From: Neodontobutis hainanensis
Lineage: Eukaryota > Chordata > Actinopteri > Gobiiformes > Odontobutidae
DNA length: 64,000 nt
Assembly: GCA_024349245.1 (NCBI GenBank)
Contig: JALDNG010000004.1
Location: forward strand, 4,371,001-4,435,000
Reading direction: 5' to 3'
The position numbers and the translations under genes were made by a program. Under the pieces are notes generated by a model. That model made no database searches and was not told the origin of the DNA. It was given only the letters and a program-made list of their open reading frames with translations. Positions within the stretch are counted from its first letter, which is position 1, and every line of letters starts with the position of its first letter. Positions 25,830-38,400 of the stretch are shown in pieces.

Positions 25830-26290
25830 CTATAGGGAGGGCATTATCTTAGCCGCTAATGAAGCATTGTATAATTTCTATCAAAAGCAGTCGTAAGGCC
25901 TGCTCAGTCTTAGGGTATCTCGTCTAAATACTGTCATGATAAAGGCACTGTTAAAAGAAGAGGGTTGGTGGAGGAGACGGGGAGGAGGGGCCAGGAGCTG
26001 TCAAGAGGGGCCACTGTGGTCAGGAGCAGCGCGAGAAAAGAAAGTCTGTCCGCCTTTATCTGCCATTTCCTGCTCTTTTCCTGGCTACATTAATAATCTG
26101 TAAGAGCAGACAATCACGCACGGCCGAGAGAGATAAAACACGGATGACAAAATATCAACTTCCTGCTACAAAACTCAAAGCCGTTATTAGAATATCAGGC
26201 ACAGAGCGTAATTAATTTCAACTTTAATTACTTCCACTGTTCCTGCCGATTAGATCACAGGTTGGAGATGGGTTATTAAAACAACTGGGG
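25830..26290. promoter_or_regulatory. Candidate conserved non-coding enhancer block
   Basis: Contains cattatcttagcc (GATA), a ctttatctgcc GATA site near 26055, gtaattaatttcaa and tttaattactt homeodomain sites at 26208-26232, and no simple repeats except a purine-rich stretch at 25955-26040. Texture resembles vertebrate developmental enhancers in ZFPM2-type gene deserts. Confidence 0.4.
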
Positions 26291-27369
26291 AAATCTACAA
26301 TAAAAAAAAAAAACGTTAATTTCTCCAACCTTGTCTCTTAACCTGCTTGTTGAGTGATGCAATTACATCTGTGTGGTGCAGACAAGGGTTGATAGGACGC
26401 AGATGAAAAAGACACCGAGATAACTTTGGGTGGAAGACTCAAGCTTTCACAGCTTCTGCACTTACAGATATCAAAACGATGATGCTATCATGAAGTCGAG
26501 AGCTTGGGGTGAGCTTTTTTCTTTGTATCAGTAAAAATGACTAAGTCGCATTGAAGCTATGATTTTAGATGTATATCTAAACTGTATTGTTTAAATGAAC
26601 TCGTTATTCCTATTGCTTTACATATTTGAACAAATGTCGTAAGATTATTTGTAATAAACAAGTAGGTTTGCTTGTCCCTTATTTAGTGAATACTTCAACT
26701 ACAGGAGAGACCTCTCTAGAACAAAGAAAGTATATCATTTTGTCTATGCACTACTGTGGGCCTTTTTGTATTTTGTTTGAGCTGAAGATGCTCTTGTAGA
26801 CAGAGGCTCTGTGAGATGGGAGTTGATGGTTTATAATCGTTTAAGCTAATTGTTAAGCTAATACTAATACTTAGACTGTTGTTACAAATAAATCACCATA
26901 TATTTCACTTGAAAAACTAATTTCATCTTTAAATTTAAAAATGATTGCTGGCTAAACAGTCTATATACACAGAATACAGTATATTGAAATAAATGTAATT
27001 GCTTGGCTTAAAATCTAACATTTATTCTTCATTTATTGTTTTTTTTTTCACCATAAAAGTGTGAAAATGAATCAAAGACCGGGTAAGAGGTGCTTTTAAA
27101 CTACAATAAACTGTACTATTAACGCGACAATTGTATTAATGTATATTTGAGAGCAGCCACTTCCTTTTTCCATTAGACTTGCTTTCTGGGAATCTGACAA
27201 ATGGAGTCTCATTTGTGCAAAGTATATTTAGTCAAATGGAGTAGTCCTGCAAATTAAAACATTTTTTTTTTTTTGAAGATGAGCCACAGCCAATCAGCAG
27301 TGCACTTTTTTTTACTATATTCATAGAGAAAGTCAAATGCAAGAGACACACATGAGACTTGTTTTTCCA
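26291..27369. other. Intergenic, AT-rich, no gene recognised
   Basis: Includes an A-run at 26301-26313, T-runs near 27041 and 27265, and long AT-rich stretches. No feature beyond these. Confidence 0.6.
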
Positions 27370-27800
27370 CATGCCATGATCGTCTGAAAGCGTCCCCTAA
27401 TGCCCCTAAAAAAAAAAAAAAGCATTCATGGTCCTGTAAAAGAGGGCAATCCTGATTTATCAGCAGTGCTGTAAGTGTATTGCAGATACAAGCGTGATGA
27501 GAGCTTGATTTCTTTGCAGTAAATAAAGGGCCTCAATGAGCCACGTCCCACAAATCCATAGCTGCCTCCTCTTGTTGTAATTGGGTGTCTCCATATCAAT
27601 GCACTTTTTTCATCAGTCAAAACAGCATCCTTTTATACTTTGCAACCTATATGCAAATAATCCACTGCAAATGGTAATATCACATGGAGCCGACAGCTTA
27701 TTTGCAGTGGGATTATGGAATGAAAAAAAAAAGCATTGCAGATACGCCATTTCAAATTAAACGCAGCCCTTTTCTCCGCTATCTTTCTTCAGATAGTCTA
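27370..27800. promoter_or_regulatory. Candidate conserved non-coding enhancer block with octamer
   Basis: Has an octamer ATGCAAAT at 27651-27658, followed by an imperfect inverted repeat (27659-27672 with 27700-27714, sharing aatccactgcaaat), and attaaacgcag and attaattta words. Apart from two short A-runs it is free of simple repeats. Enhancer role inferred. Confidence 0.4.
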
Positions 27801-30519
27801 ATTAATTTACTTTAACTATAAATAAATATTTAGTTCTCCCTGCAAAGCACACAGGCCAGAACTGGTTTGGTGCATCAAGTCTTCATTATACAGTAGTGCT
27901 AAGGAGTATGTGGGAACAGCTAATCTTAAAATCCCTGCCACACAATAAACAGAGTGACAGAAAGGAAGGATGTATGAGATAAGTCGGCAGTAATGAAACT
28001 GGATGTCAAAAGAAGAGGACAGTATGTAATGAAGAGAGAGCAGAGGGGAATGTTTAAAATAAGTTCAAGAACAAAGATAACGCCCAAGGATGATCTTATC
28101 TGCAGGATTGAAGAAAGCATTTCAGTAACAGAATGGTCCCAATCACTTAATCAGCCAGACTCCACCCGGCAGCGGCCCTGTCTTCCATCATATGCTATTT
28201 CCCCCGCTCCAAATTTTGTGTGCGTGTGGGCAACTTTGGAGTAAAAGGGTAACAGAAAGCGTTGATGGCTCTGTCATAGTGGAGGGTGGCCGTGAATTAA
28301 CAAAGCTCTCCTGTAAATAAAGAAAAGATGAGCAATGGATGTGTATAGTGTATCTTACTTGGGTAAACAATACTGATGGTCATAAACAGGTGAGGCCCAT
28401 AGGTGAAGGGTACAAACACCACTGATTAAACTGCTTATACAAAGAGAAATATAAAAGGCTTATTGGCATAAGAAACTAATGTTCACAGCACATCAAGTAT
28501 CGAGTGCTTGTATTAGCTCTTAAACATTCGGACAGGGAACACAGCTTATGTTTCCATGGTTGCACAGAATGATCTAAGTATGCTAACACAGTCACACATG
28601 CCTGTGTACATGGGCAAACCCATTTTAAAGGTCGCATCATTTTAAATTTGTGACTATTTTTTCAGTATTTTTAAATTACACAGTGTTGAATTTAGTCAAA
28701 TTTGAGATAGTTAGTCAAATAATGATAGCACAAATCCTGGAGCTATGTCTGACCTCCCCTTCCATTCACTGAACCGTAGCTGTATTGTACATTGCCATCT
28801 CCCCAACAAGCTTATTTCGAAAAGCTGCCGAAGCTCTACTCAAATCCTGTAGATCCCAGTCCCTGCTGGGGCAGGACCACTGGCCAAACTAAGATCCACA
28901 GACAAAGACTGGCCCCAAACTCCTCTTAATTTAAACAGGCATGTGGTTGCAGCTCTCTACAAACACCATAACACCAATCTCTGCTCTCATTTGCAAGGCC
29001 TTTAGCTGTTCATGAGTTTGCGATTAGCAGCACTTTGGTTTGATGGCAGCTCACCAGTTGTAAAAGTCGGCACGGACAGTGGGCCCCCCCTCCGAGAGCG
29101 CATGGTAACTTGGCCTCTAATGCTCCGACCCCACATGTACAACAGCTCAGGCCAGGCCCAACTGTGCCTTCGAAACCAGTGCAATTACACTGCCTTACGA
29201 GCATTTTGAAAGATAATGACACCACAGACTGCACAAATGTTCAAAGTAAATACAGGCCAGAATGGAGGACATCTGCAGCTGATACCTGCAATGTTTTATG
29301 AAACCAGCTCTCAAATCACTTTCAAATGTCAAAGCCTGTTATTTTAATGAAAAATAAAATCTAGTTTGAAAAAAGACTTTTGTCAAGGAAAACAAAAGTC
29401 TTTCTGATCATGTGTGTGTGTAATTTTATTGCAGCCCAGGTAATTAATTCAACAGAGCAAAAAAGGCTTAAAGAAATTGTTTGAAAAGAATGTGAGATGC
29501 ATCTTTTATCAATGTACAGTGGTTCAACAGCTGTGTTGTAGAACTTACACACTTTAGACTCAAAATATTCTTTCTCTATTGACCAAGAAGCAGGGAGAGC
29601 AGGCTGAGACAACATGTTCTTTTCTGGTCTAGTTAACCCTTTTGGTAAACGAAGTCATTTACAAAGTAATCTTAGTACAACACAAGGAAAAGCTGTCCAT
29701 TATAGTATTTAAAAAAGTTACAAGAGCACATTCTAATCAGATCAATCTTCACAATCACAAGATTTGGATTTTACTGGTCTTCAGGGAAACAGCAACAAAC
29801 GCTGAAGGAATTTAACAGTTCCTTAAATGCAACAATATGGGCACTATGTGTAAAAGGAACAAAAATAAAACGCCTCATTTGTATCTTGTCCAGTGCCAGA
29901 AGGTCATAAAGCGCTGACGTGATTTCAACAGTATACTCTCCCAGTTAAGCAGGCTGTTAAAGATATGCAGTGTGTATTTGCTCTACTGCACCTAATGCCA
30001 TTAAACACCCCCTCATTTTGCTACTTGGAAAAGGGGGCTGCTGATTCCATGATTGCTGCTTGATAGATCTTCTGTGTTCGGCCCTATGGAGGAATGTCTC
30101 CCCTCCCTTGTTTAAACAAAGCCTGAGATAAGATTTAAGGAGAATCCTTAAGGTGATCCAGCTGCCCTCCTCGGAGCTGCGGTCGCACACAGCCATAATG
30201 ACGACTAAAGAAACACACCTCCGCTACACATTCCCTGCCGTGTTTCCTTGCAGCTTATCCCCAGCCCAGAGGAAGGGACAGCACCAGGCAGATGAGAGGA
30301 AGAGGGATGACTGTGTTCTGAGTTTTGTCACACTCTTTACTATCTTTCTCCGTGGTTTGTTTCTGAGGAGCCACTGCTGTTGTTGACCGTTAATCACAAG
30401 TCCCTGTCATTTCACCCACATTTTCTGTTTTGGATTTACATGTGAATTACTTGGAGAGCAAATTATTTATGTGTTTCATCCTTTCCTTACAGCACATTTT
30501 AATGATAGCTGTATGTTTG
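27801..30519. other. Intergenic, no gene recognised
   Basis: Ordinary intergenic DNA. Overlapping open frames at 29002-29301 on both strands arise from a modest GC-rich patch and show no known domain. No mobile element recognised. Confidence 0.55.
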
Positions 30520-31080
30520 GATTTTCTCAATTATTTCCTCCGCTCTTCCCCCTCAGTGTCGTCCGGCTAATGCATTCTGTCTCTTAATTGCATTCAAAAC
30601 TTAAAAAAAACAACAACTGTCCAATTGCATTAAAAAGCCAGGGGATGCATTTAAATGCATTTTGACACATGCGTGATTGCATTACATCAAACGAACGTTT
30701 AACATTTTGTCACATCGAGCTGTAATTAATGCAAAACATATTTGCAAGAACAACACATTTCAATAAAAATGAATTGATGGGAATGCTACGTGTTGCTCAC
30801 AATAATCCAGAGAGAAGGAAGGAAAGGCATGGAGAGGAAGAAATAATTAGCAGAGAGAAGCGATTGTGCTAATGAGAGGAGAATTTGACTAGGATACTTT
30901 ACTTGACCTCCAGTGTTCCTCGGCTGTCCAAGCAAAAAAGGCTGATTTATAATTATACTCTGCAATGCACCATGAAATTGTTATTGTGGAATACCTTTTT
31001 GAAAATGTTATCAAACAATTACTTTAATTTTTCCCCCTGGAAACTGTTGCACATGTCTACTAAAATGAGATGGTAGAGCC
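30520..31080. promoter_or_regulatory. Candidate enhancer with TGCAT/POU motif cluster
   Basis: Seven ATGCA/TGCAT words lie at about 30569, 30587, 30624, 30645, 30655, 30676 and 30728, four of them within ATTGCATT or AATGCATT. A perfect 16-bp palindrome ATGCATTTAAATGCAT occupies 30645-30660 and resembles a POU-dimer (PORE/MORE-like) site. taatta and caattg cores add homeodomain potential. The open frame at 30885-31076 is not credible as a gene. Confidence 0.45.
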
Positions 31081-32060
31081 CAGTCTCTCCTGTCATCCAC
31101 TGCTGTTCATGCAGATGAGCTGTTTTTTTTCTCTTTCTTCCCGCCTTCCCCAGAGTCTCTGTTCCGAGGGATGCTGTGGCAAATAAAATAATACTCTGAT
31201 AAAACTGAAATATTTTATGACAGAATGATAATCATTGCAAGCATACGTGCCACTGATATGGGGCTGTTGCGGTTGGGAGAGGAGAGGAAATAATCCTTTT
31301 TGTGGGCTTTAAAAAATGAATCTCAGTTGAATCACATCAGAGAAAAAAACTCAAAGACAGTTCCAAGATGAGCCAACTCCAGGAGAAAATGACCTCCTCG
31401 TTTTGGTGATAAAGTTCTAGCCAAAATATGATATCAGGCTGGGACGTGACTCATTAGAAATGTGTGTATGGCGTAGAGGCAGCTCTCTATCTGCCAGTGC
31501 CTGGCTTGCAGACTGATAAGAGGCAAATGCAAATGTCTTGATAAGAACTGAATGCAAATATTTATGATATGATATTCCCTGGGAATTATGTGTGGATAAA
31601 ACAAAGTGTATTATTTCCCTCTAATTCTTTCAGGTTTGCCAAAATGTCCTTTTTTGCTTTCAGAATTTGCATTTCTTCAAAATTGATTGGGCCTGCGCAT
31701 TATGTTAAGCTATTTGTTTGCTGAGGATGGTAATTAGTTACTGTAATTACAGCGATGACAGTTGCTAAATTGTTTTTAAAGCATTACAGTGTGTCTGTGC
31801 CAGAAGATTGCAGTACTTATTTTAGGATTTAAGCATTTGCTGGAAACACTCCCACTCTAAGGCCAAAGTGGGAATTTTTGAACTACAAAGCTGCCATTTT
31901 CTAAGCAAAGACATTTTTGAAACTGTCTGTTAATTTGCACTAATTGCTGGTTTGACTGTGTTGTGCAGTTTCTTCTCCGATCAGGGACTTGTTACTGATA
32001 GGATGTCTTGAGGGATCAAACTGGGCTTGAAATAGTCTAAATACATGTGTCTGCTGGCTT
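31081..32060. promoter_or_regulatory. Candidate enhancer with alternating GATA and octamer sites
   Basis: At 31514-31559 the motifs TGATAAGA, ATGCAAAT, TGATAAGA, ATGCAAAT follow one another at starts 31514, 31527, 31539 and 31552, close to one and a quarter helical turns apart. Around it are repeat-free segments with gtaattagttactgtaatta (31729-31749) and ttgcatttcttcaaaattg words. GATA sites here are of interest because the neighbouring gene encodes a GATA cofactor. Enhancer function and tissue are inferred, not shown. Confidence 0.48.
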
Positions 32061-33299
32061 TGTACGCTCATTTAAGTCAGACTTCTAATGTTCTCTGTCA
32101 CCCTAGAAACAAATTGTTGTTGAAGGCACATTTGTAATTATGGTTTCCACTGTATCCTATACTGGCTTTCAACTTTAGTAAACATTAATTAGCGTGGACA
32201 CAGACAGTTGGGTGTTTTAGAGGGCGTTTCATGTGCGGCGTAAACAGCAAATGTCAAAATCACGTGGATCAGGACGGCTGCTGCTGCTTCTTAGGCATAA
32301 ATATAGAAACATGAGCAAAACAAAACATACTGTTGGCCATAATGGTCTACAAAATATATTAAACAAAATATATTAATTCCACTGATTAAAAAAAAGATAT
32401 TCTGTAGTTTATAAACATTTGTAGGGGACAAACACCAAAATGCATTTTAGTTCCGTCATTTTTAGTTCCATAACTCGAACCATTGTGAAATAAATATATT
32501 CATTCCACTATTCTGCAAATTAAATTGTCGACTGACTCCTCCACTGGAGAAGCCCATGGGCAACAAGCTTAGTTACCTTCTCAAGCATTCTGCTGCAAGT
32601 GTATAATTGGATTGACTATTAATATAATCGGACAGCGTGCGTGTTGACTTGGATATTCCCTTCTGAGATGCACTACTCCTCTAAACCTTCTACAGAAGAA
32701 CGTACGTCCAGGTCCCGGGAGCTCCTCTGTGTTTGTCTGATGCCATATCGACTTAACGCATAACACTTTCTTTTCAATCAGAAGGGTCATAGACATGGCA
32801 CTAATTAATGTTGGAGACTGTCACTGCTTGTGTTGTAAATCTTTTTAATAGGACATGTTAGAACGGATTTCGATTTGCAATATGTTTTTTCACATATTTA
32901 ACACATTAACATTTTAAAAGCAAACTTATTGGCTATTAAATGTTAACAAATGTATTACTATTTGCCGAGAACACTTTCAGATAAATGTAATAAAGCTACA
33001 TTTATTCCTCATGCTCAAAAACCTGAGACGCAATCCTCTTTTTGTTCCTCTGTAGTTTTACACAAATATAATACAATAACTTACATTTGCCCAGTTAAAT
33101 GTAAGAGAATCATTCGGGCGCTTTATGTTGAAGTGCATAGTTAGTTTAAAATTTTAGCCTTGCGAAGGAAAAGAAGGTGAACACACACAACGCATTCAAG
33201 CATGATAACACTACATGGCAAGTATTTCTTATTGCTGCAAGTAAAATGGAAACTTTACCTCGAGCAGTAGCTGAGCAGGAAAAGGAGAGAGTCAAGCGG
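32061..33299. other. Intergenic, no gene recognised
   Basis: Mostly AT-rich. The part at 32500-32830 has some enhancer-like texture (attggattgactattaata). No coding exon or repeat element recognised. Confidence 0.5.
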
Positions 33300-33900
33300 C
33301 AATAAGAGTTAAAGACTCTCAAATGTGGCCTCATTGTACCGGGTGAACTCCCATGCTGTGTTTGTAGCGTAAATATCCAGCACTCCACAAACCCAGTCTA
33401 AATCCACATGCCCGCCATCCATATTAGATGCACCCTCTAGTTACTTCTTAATTAACACCTACTGCAGCCATAATAATAGAATCACTTTTCCCCCTTACTG
33501 AAATCCCTTTGAAATTACGCAGGATTAAGGAAAGTTGGTTGCTAAATTGGTGTGTGCATCTGTAATTTAATTGCATCTGAGGCTATTAATTAATAAGGTG
33601 CCTTCTTTAATAGTTAATGTATAATTGCTATTAATTAACAGCCGGTCTTGATAAAATGTCACTAAAATCAAACAAAAACAATTAGCTTTTTGAGGTAAGT
33701 GTCTTTTAAAAGCCTCATTATTAGCACTAGAAGTAATATACAGTAGTTAGAATGATAAAGAAGCGTGTGTAGATTTTAATTTGGATGAGGAGAGAGGGGG
33801 GAAAAACACAGTTGACATCCATGAGGGAATTAGCATGCGGTAATTATGGGATAAGCTTATTGTAACATGATAAATAATGCTGGGAATCTGTCCCCTCCAG
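33300..33900. promoter_or_regulatory. Candidate enhancer dense in TAATTA sites
   Basis: The 12-mer GCTATTAATTAA occurs twice in the same orientation, at 33582-33593 and 33627-33638, exactly 45 bp apart. Further taatta or ttaatt cores occur at about 33448, 33563 and 33590. Density of homeodomain cores and absence of simple repeats suggest a developmental enhancer. Confidence 0.45.
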
Positions 33901-34504
33901 TTACAATGTCTCCTTCTTTTATTAGGTTGGACATGTATGGACCAATATTTCAGCGTATGTTGTGTTTGATGCTCATAAGTAAAGATGAGTGTCCAAACCT
34001 CAACAAGGGCCAGATTTACGTGGGCCATCTTTGTCCTTTATGATTTTAATCAGTGAATGGAAAAGTATTAGTAGCTTTCTATGTGTTGGAACTACGGCAT
34101 AGTACATGTAAAATAATAATTAAAATAAAGTAATAATAAATAAAAAATAATAATAATAAAAATAAACTAATTTCAAATGCCTTTTTTCTTCTACAATGAC
34201 TTGAATGAATGACAGCCATCACAATTATTCTTAACTGAATACTTTTCACTTTTTGTATGTATATATTTGCATATTTACAAAGCAATCTTTAGATTTGGAA
34301 AATTTAACTATAAAAAATTTCAGTGAAAACCAAAATATATATCACAAATTATGTCTTTTGTACAAGATGAAGAAACAATTAGTTTTGTAAGATTAGTTGT
34401 ATTTCTTTTAGGACAGTGTACAATGTACATTAAGCCAGAGCAGAGACGCTTGTACCAGATTATAGTTTAACCATCTGTAGTCCTATATTGTACATGTTTT
34501 TGGT
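33901..34504. other. Intergenic, AT-rich
   Basis: Contains a (TAA)-rich low-complexity stretch at 34110-34165. No gene recognised. Confidence 0.65.
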
Positions 34505-34640
34505 GTTAGGGGAAGCCGGAGCACCCAGAGGAAACCTACAAAGACACAGGAAGAACACTAAACTCCACACAAAAGGCCCTGGCCTGGATGGGAATCGAAC
34601 CCAGGACCTTTTTGCTGTGAGGCCGAAGTGCTAACCAATT
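34505..34640 (-). mobile_element. Teleost tRNA-like SINE/MITE fragment
   Basis: Read on the minus strand from 34640, it starts ttggttagcacttcggcctc (A-box-like) and continues through aggtcctgggttcgattccc, a good RNA polymerase III B-box, into a body ending 'ctccggcttcccc'. This is a widespread teleost repeat with tRNA-like head. It abuts the LINE remnant to the right by about 200 bp. Confidence 0.7.
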
Positions 34641-34839
34641 AGTGATGACCAATTAGCAATTTTGTGCTAATACCATAAAATTAAAAGACTTGTTCGAGCG
34701 CATAGCACACACTCAAATGAAGTTGATTCCAGCTTGGGTGCCTCTCTCACCCTGCTGTCTGTCTATTCTGTTTCTATCAAATAAATGGTAAAAAATTGAA
34801 AGCTTAAAAAACAAACTTAAAAGAGGAATTGGATTCGCA

Positions 34840-35445
34840 ATTAGGACCGTGACGTCACCCGGTATACCGGAACCGGGGCTCCACCCTGGAGCCAGGCCCA
34901 GGGTTGGAGCTCGTCTGGAGCGTCTGGTGGCCTTTTTAAGAAGGGGGACCAGAGGATGTATTCCAACTACAGGGGTTCACACTTCTCAGCCTCCCGGGGA
35001 AAGTCTTTGCCAGAGTGCTGGAGAGCAGAATTCGGCCGATAATCAAACCTTGGCTTCAGGAGGAACAATGCAGCTTCTGCAGTAATGCAGTCGATGTACT
35101 GGTCTGTCGTGGTGAAGATGCAATGAGCTGTTTTACCGGTCAATCTACGTTCATACTCTCGCCTATGGTCATGATCTTTGGGTCATGACCAAAGGCACTA
35201 GATTCCAGATAGAGGCGGCCGACATGCGTTTGCTCCACAGGGTGGCTGGGTGCTCTCTTAGAAATAGGGTGAGGAGCTCGGTCAGTCGAGAGGAGGTCAG
35301 GGTAGAGCCGCTGCTCCTTCACATTGAGAGGAGCCAGCTGAGGTGGCTTGGGCATCTGTTCTGGATGCCTCCTTAATGCCTCCGTGGGGAGGTGTACTGG
35401 CCATGCTTGCCCTTATGGAGTTGCCATAGAGTAGCAGTAGCTGTT
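34840..35445 (+). mobile_element. Rex1/Babar-like non-LTR retrotransposon remnant
   Basis: Plus-strand translation shows two pieces of a LINE ORF2. Near 34935-34985 the frame reads FKKGDQRMYSNYRG, a reverse-transcriptase palm-domain segment, with a frameshift afterwards into LLSLPGK-type sequence (about 34981-35060). At 35185-35376 the frame reads ADMRLLHRVAGCSLRNRVRS through RSQLRWLGHLFWMPP, the C-terminal region found in very many fish LINEs. The middle of the RT is deleted and the element is frameshifted and 5'-truncated, so it is dead. Family assignment (Rex1/Babar versus a related clade) is from memory of the motif. Confidence 0.75.
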
Positions 35446-38400
35446 GTGTAGTGTAATGACATATAGTGAGTAACAAACTGTGATGCCAACGTATTCTAAA
35501 TGTTCTTGTTCCTGAAGTCCTTCTCATGTTTATATACCTAAAGGTAGAGGATAAACAGTATGACGCATTAGCTCTTCTTTAATTGTGGTGCAATATAAAA
35601 TATAGCCTTTGTAAATTCAGAGTGTGGGCTGTCATTGGCTACTTGGTGAAAAAAAAACAGTGGCAAATAACACATGGCTGTCATATGCGAACTGCAGATA
35701 AAATCCATTTATTGTGTGGATCACCACTAGCAGCTTTTCAAGTAAATACCTTACGTCTAAGTTAGGTTTATGCATTTGATGATAAGGTACTTAAATCTTA
35801 GTCGCTCTCAAAGACGTACATTCCTTGATAACAATAACAGTGTGAAATGTTTACACTTGTTTAAGTTTCCTTTGATTGTTCTGTCACATGGTATAAATAT
35901 AACAAGTAGTAATTTGTGTTTTGCGTTTGATCTCATTCCACCCGAGGTTCTGGTACTAATGCAAAACATTCTTATGAGGTATAAATCAATAAGATGGGGT
36001 TTTAGCCCAGATTTATTAAACCAGAACTGTCTGTATAATTAATGTGTTGCCAGGTTGAGAGGCATATGTACACATTTAAAGCAGGGAACTTTAAACAAAC
36101 CCAAGTATTATTTGCAGCTCAATATTACCATGAATACAAATGACAGCGTGACCTCAATTTTCTGCACTGTGTGTGAGCAGAAGGGAAATGACTGGTTTAA
36201 GTGCGATTTCATCCCAAAGTGCTTGTTTGGTCTCAGTTTCACTCCTATCACAGAGTCAACAATCACACTGTTTAGAATTGAATCTGTTGTAAGTAATATT
36301 CACTTGCTGTCCACAGGCGACTATTACAACAACCTATTTTCCCCTTTAGAAATACATCCAAACATATACATTGCCATTTTAGCCTTTTTTTAATGAGACA
36401 TCAGCTATAGTGTAACCTGCATAACACACCTTCTGTACAGAGATGCTCCAATCCACTCACTGAACAATTACAGCGTATTAGCTACTTGTCAGTCAGACCT
36501 TTTGGTGGCAATACATCTCCATTTATTTCCTCGCTACATTTCCTTGCCTCCTCTGCTCCGCTCTCCCTAGACAGGCAGGGATGTGCAGGGGGTCCATAGG
36601 GAACTGTGGAATATTTCACTCCGCCAGTGAGGCCCCCGCTGGGAATAGGGGTTGAAACTGTGCGAGTATGTATCTCATTAGTTCAGTTATGTAATTTGGA
36701 GCACTGATAATCCTCCAGGACTGCCAAGTTGCAGCGCACCTCAGAACAAGAATGGTCGTCAACACGCAACCAAGTACAATCTAAGCTGCTAATTGCCTGG
36801 TGTGTTAATGTGACTCGTAATGGAAGCCATAGTACGCAACATAAACTGTACAACTGATGACAGCAATGCATAGGTAACCGGTAGGAAATAATAGATGATA
36901 ATAACGCAATTAATAAATAAGACTCATATTGGTCAAAAGTGAAAGGCAGATAAAAGGTAAAAGTTAAGTAACAAGTAATCAGGAAAAGCGTTATAGAGAA
37001 GTATATTTGAAAAACGAGAACTGACTTGATTTGACTTTCGTTCTTTTGGGGTCTGGACTCTAAATGCTGTCCTTCTTTAGTTTTTAAGCTATCCCGCCAG
37101 AAACAGTAAGAGGCCTTTGCCCAAGGATGTTAATGTGGAAGATAAATATTCTGTAAGGTTGTTTGAAAGATAGACACACACATACTGTACTTTGCTGCTG
37201 TTGTGCTTGAATTGAACAAAAACATATTTTTAAAATTAAGTAAAACACCAAAGGATCTTGACTCAAGATTTTTAAGCAACATATCAAACACTGGATTTAA
37301 GCTAACCAGATCTGTGACCACTTTCACCTTTTGTTTTACTGGTTTGTTTTTTAATGTGCTTATGTTTTTTTAATAGTTGTTTTAGGTCTTTTTCATGTTA
37401 CCTGCCCTGAGACTACAGATAGAATCTCGCTAAAATCTGTCAAATTTGCACCTGTTTCACAAAGTTTATCAATGACAAAAGTCTCTGTTCAATAGACATT
37501 AGTAAAGAAATGAGCTGTTTTAGGTGCAAGCTTTGGGTATTTTTGATAACAATACACTTTTGAAAAACAGATGTCTAAATTCAATTCAAAACTTTTTCTT
37601 GCTGTCCTCTATTAAAATGGCTAATACCATCAGTTTATAACCTGGCCCACAGGTATTTTGCATGAGTCAGTTACACCTGTGCTGTGGCCTGTTAAAATTA
37701 TAAGCTATGTTTTAAATAGGCTACACCAATACTCAACTAATTAATCCAGACAATATTAGCACACACTGCATATATTTTAAAAGAACCACAGTTTAAAAAA
37801 ATATATTTGTCAAGATTCAGGGTCATCATAATATTTAAATTGCATCTATAGGCCTACTGCTTAAAAAAAAACTAGAATGCAATGATTACAGAAGACAGAT
37901 ACACTAAGTGAGAAGACTTTGTAATTTAATTTGTAAGTCTTGTTTTGTAAGAACTATTTGACTGTGCTTTTCCCAAACGGTACACAAATTGCACTTGTCA
38001 CTTCCAGGATAAACACATTTGACAAAAATGTTAGTAATGACCTTGAATTCTAGAAATAAATGAGTAAATAGTGCTTTTTGGTTTGTAGGTGTGGAAGCTA
38101 GAGACTACATTATTATAAGCATGTTGGCTCATGTTTCTGCATCTGAACTTGAGAACATAAAGAGGAGCACCCACCTTGTATTAAAAGGTTTAGGTGCAGC
38201 AATATAATCAGTCTAAGTAAAAGACATAATTGTCAAGTAGTCGCCTTGCCTGTTTTGTTCCTAGTCCTCATTACGCCATTAATTTGTTCAGTGTTGGCCC
38301 TTTTTTAACTGCAGACCACATGAATCACTCTGGTCAGCTGTGACGGACGGTCAACTTGCAGACTCCGCCGCGGGCTCCAGGTCTTGACCCTCTTCTAGGG

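Noticed and set aside
34505..34640. Possible genuine tRNA gene because of A- and B-box-like sequence
   Set aside because: No cloverleaf can be drawn with a plausible anticodon arm; the sequence matches a repeat family present in other partial copies here.
34849..35085. 78-codon frame over the LINE remnant as a host gene
   Set aside because: It is out of frame with the reverse-transcriptase reading and part of a dead retrotransposon.
36055..36393. 112-codon plus-strand open frame
   Set aside because: No recognisable domain, ordinary AT-rich composition, no splice or promoter context; length is within chance for this window.
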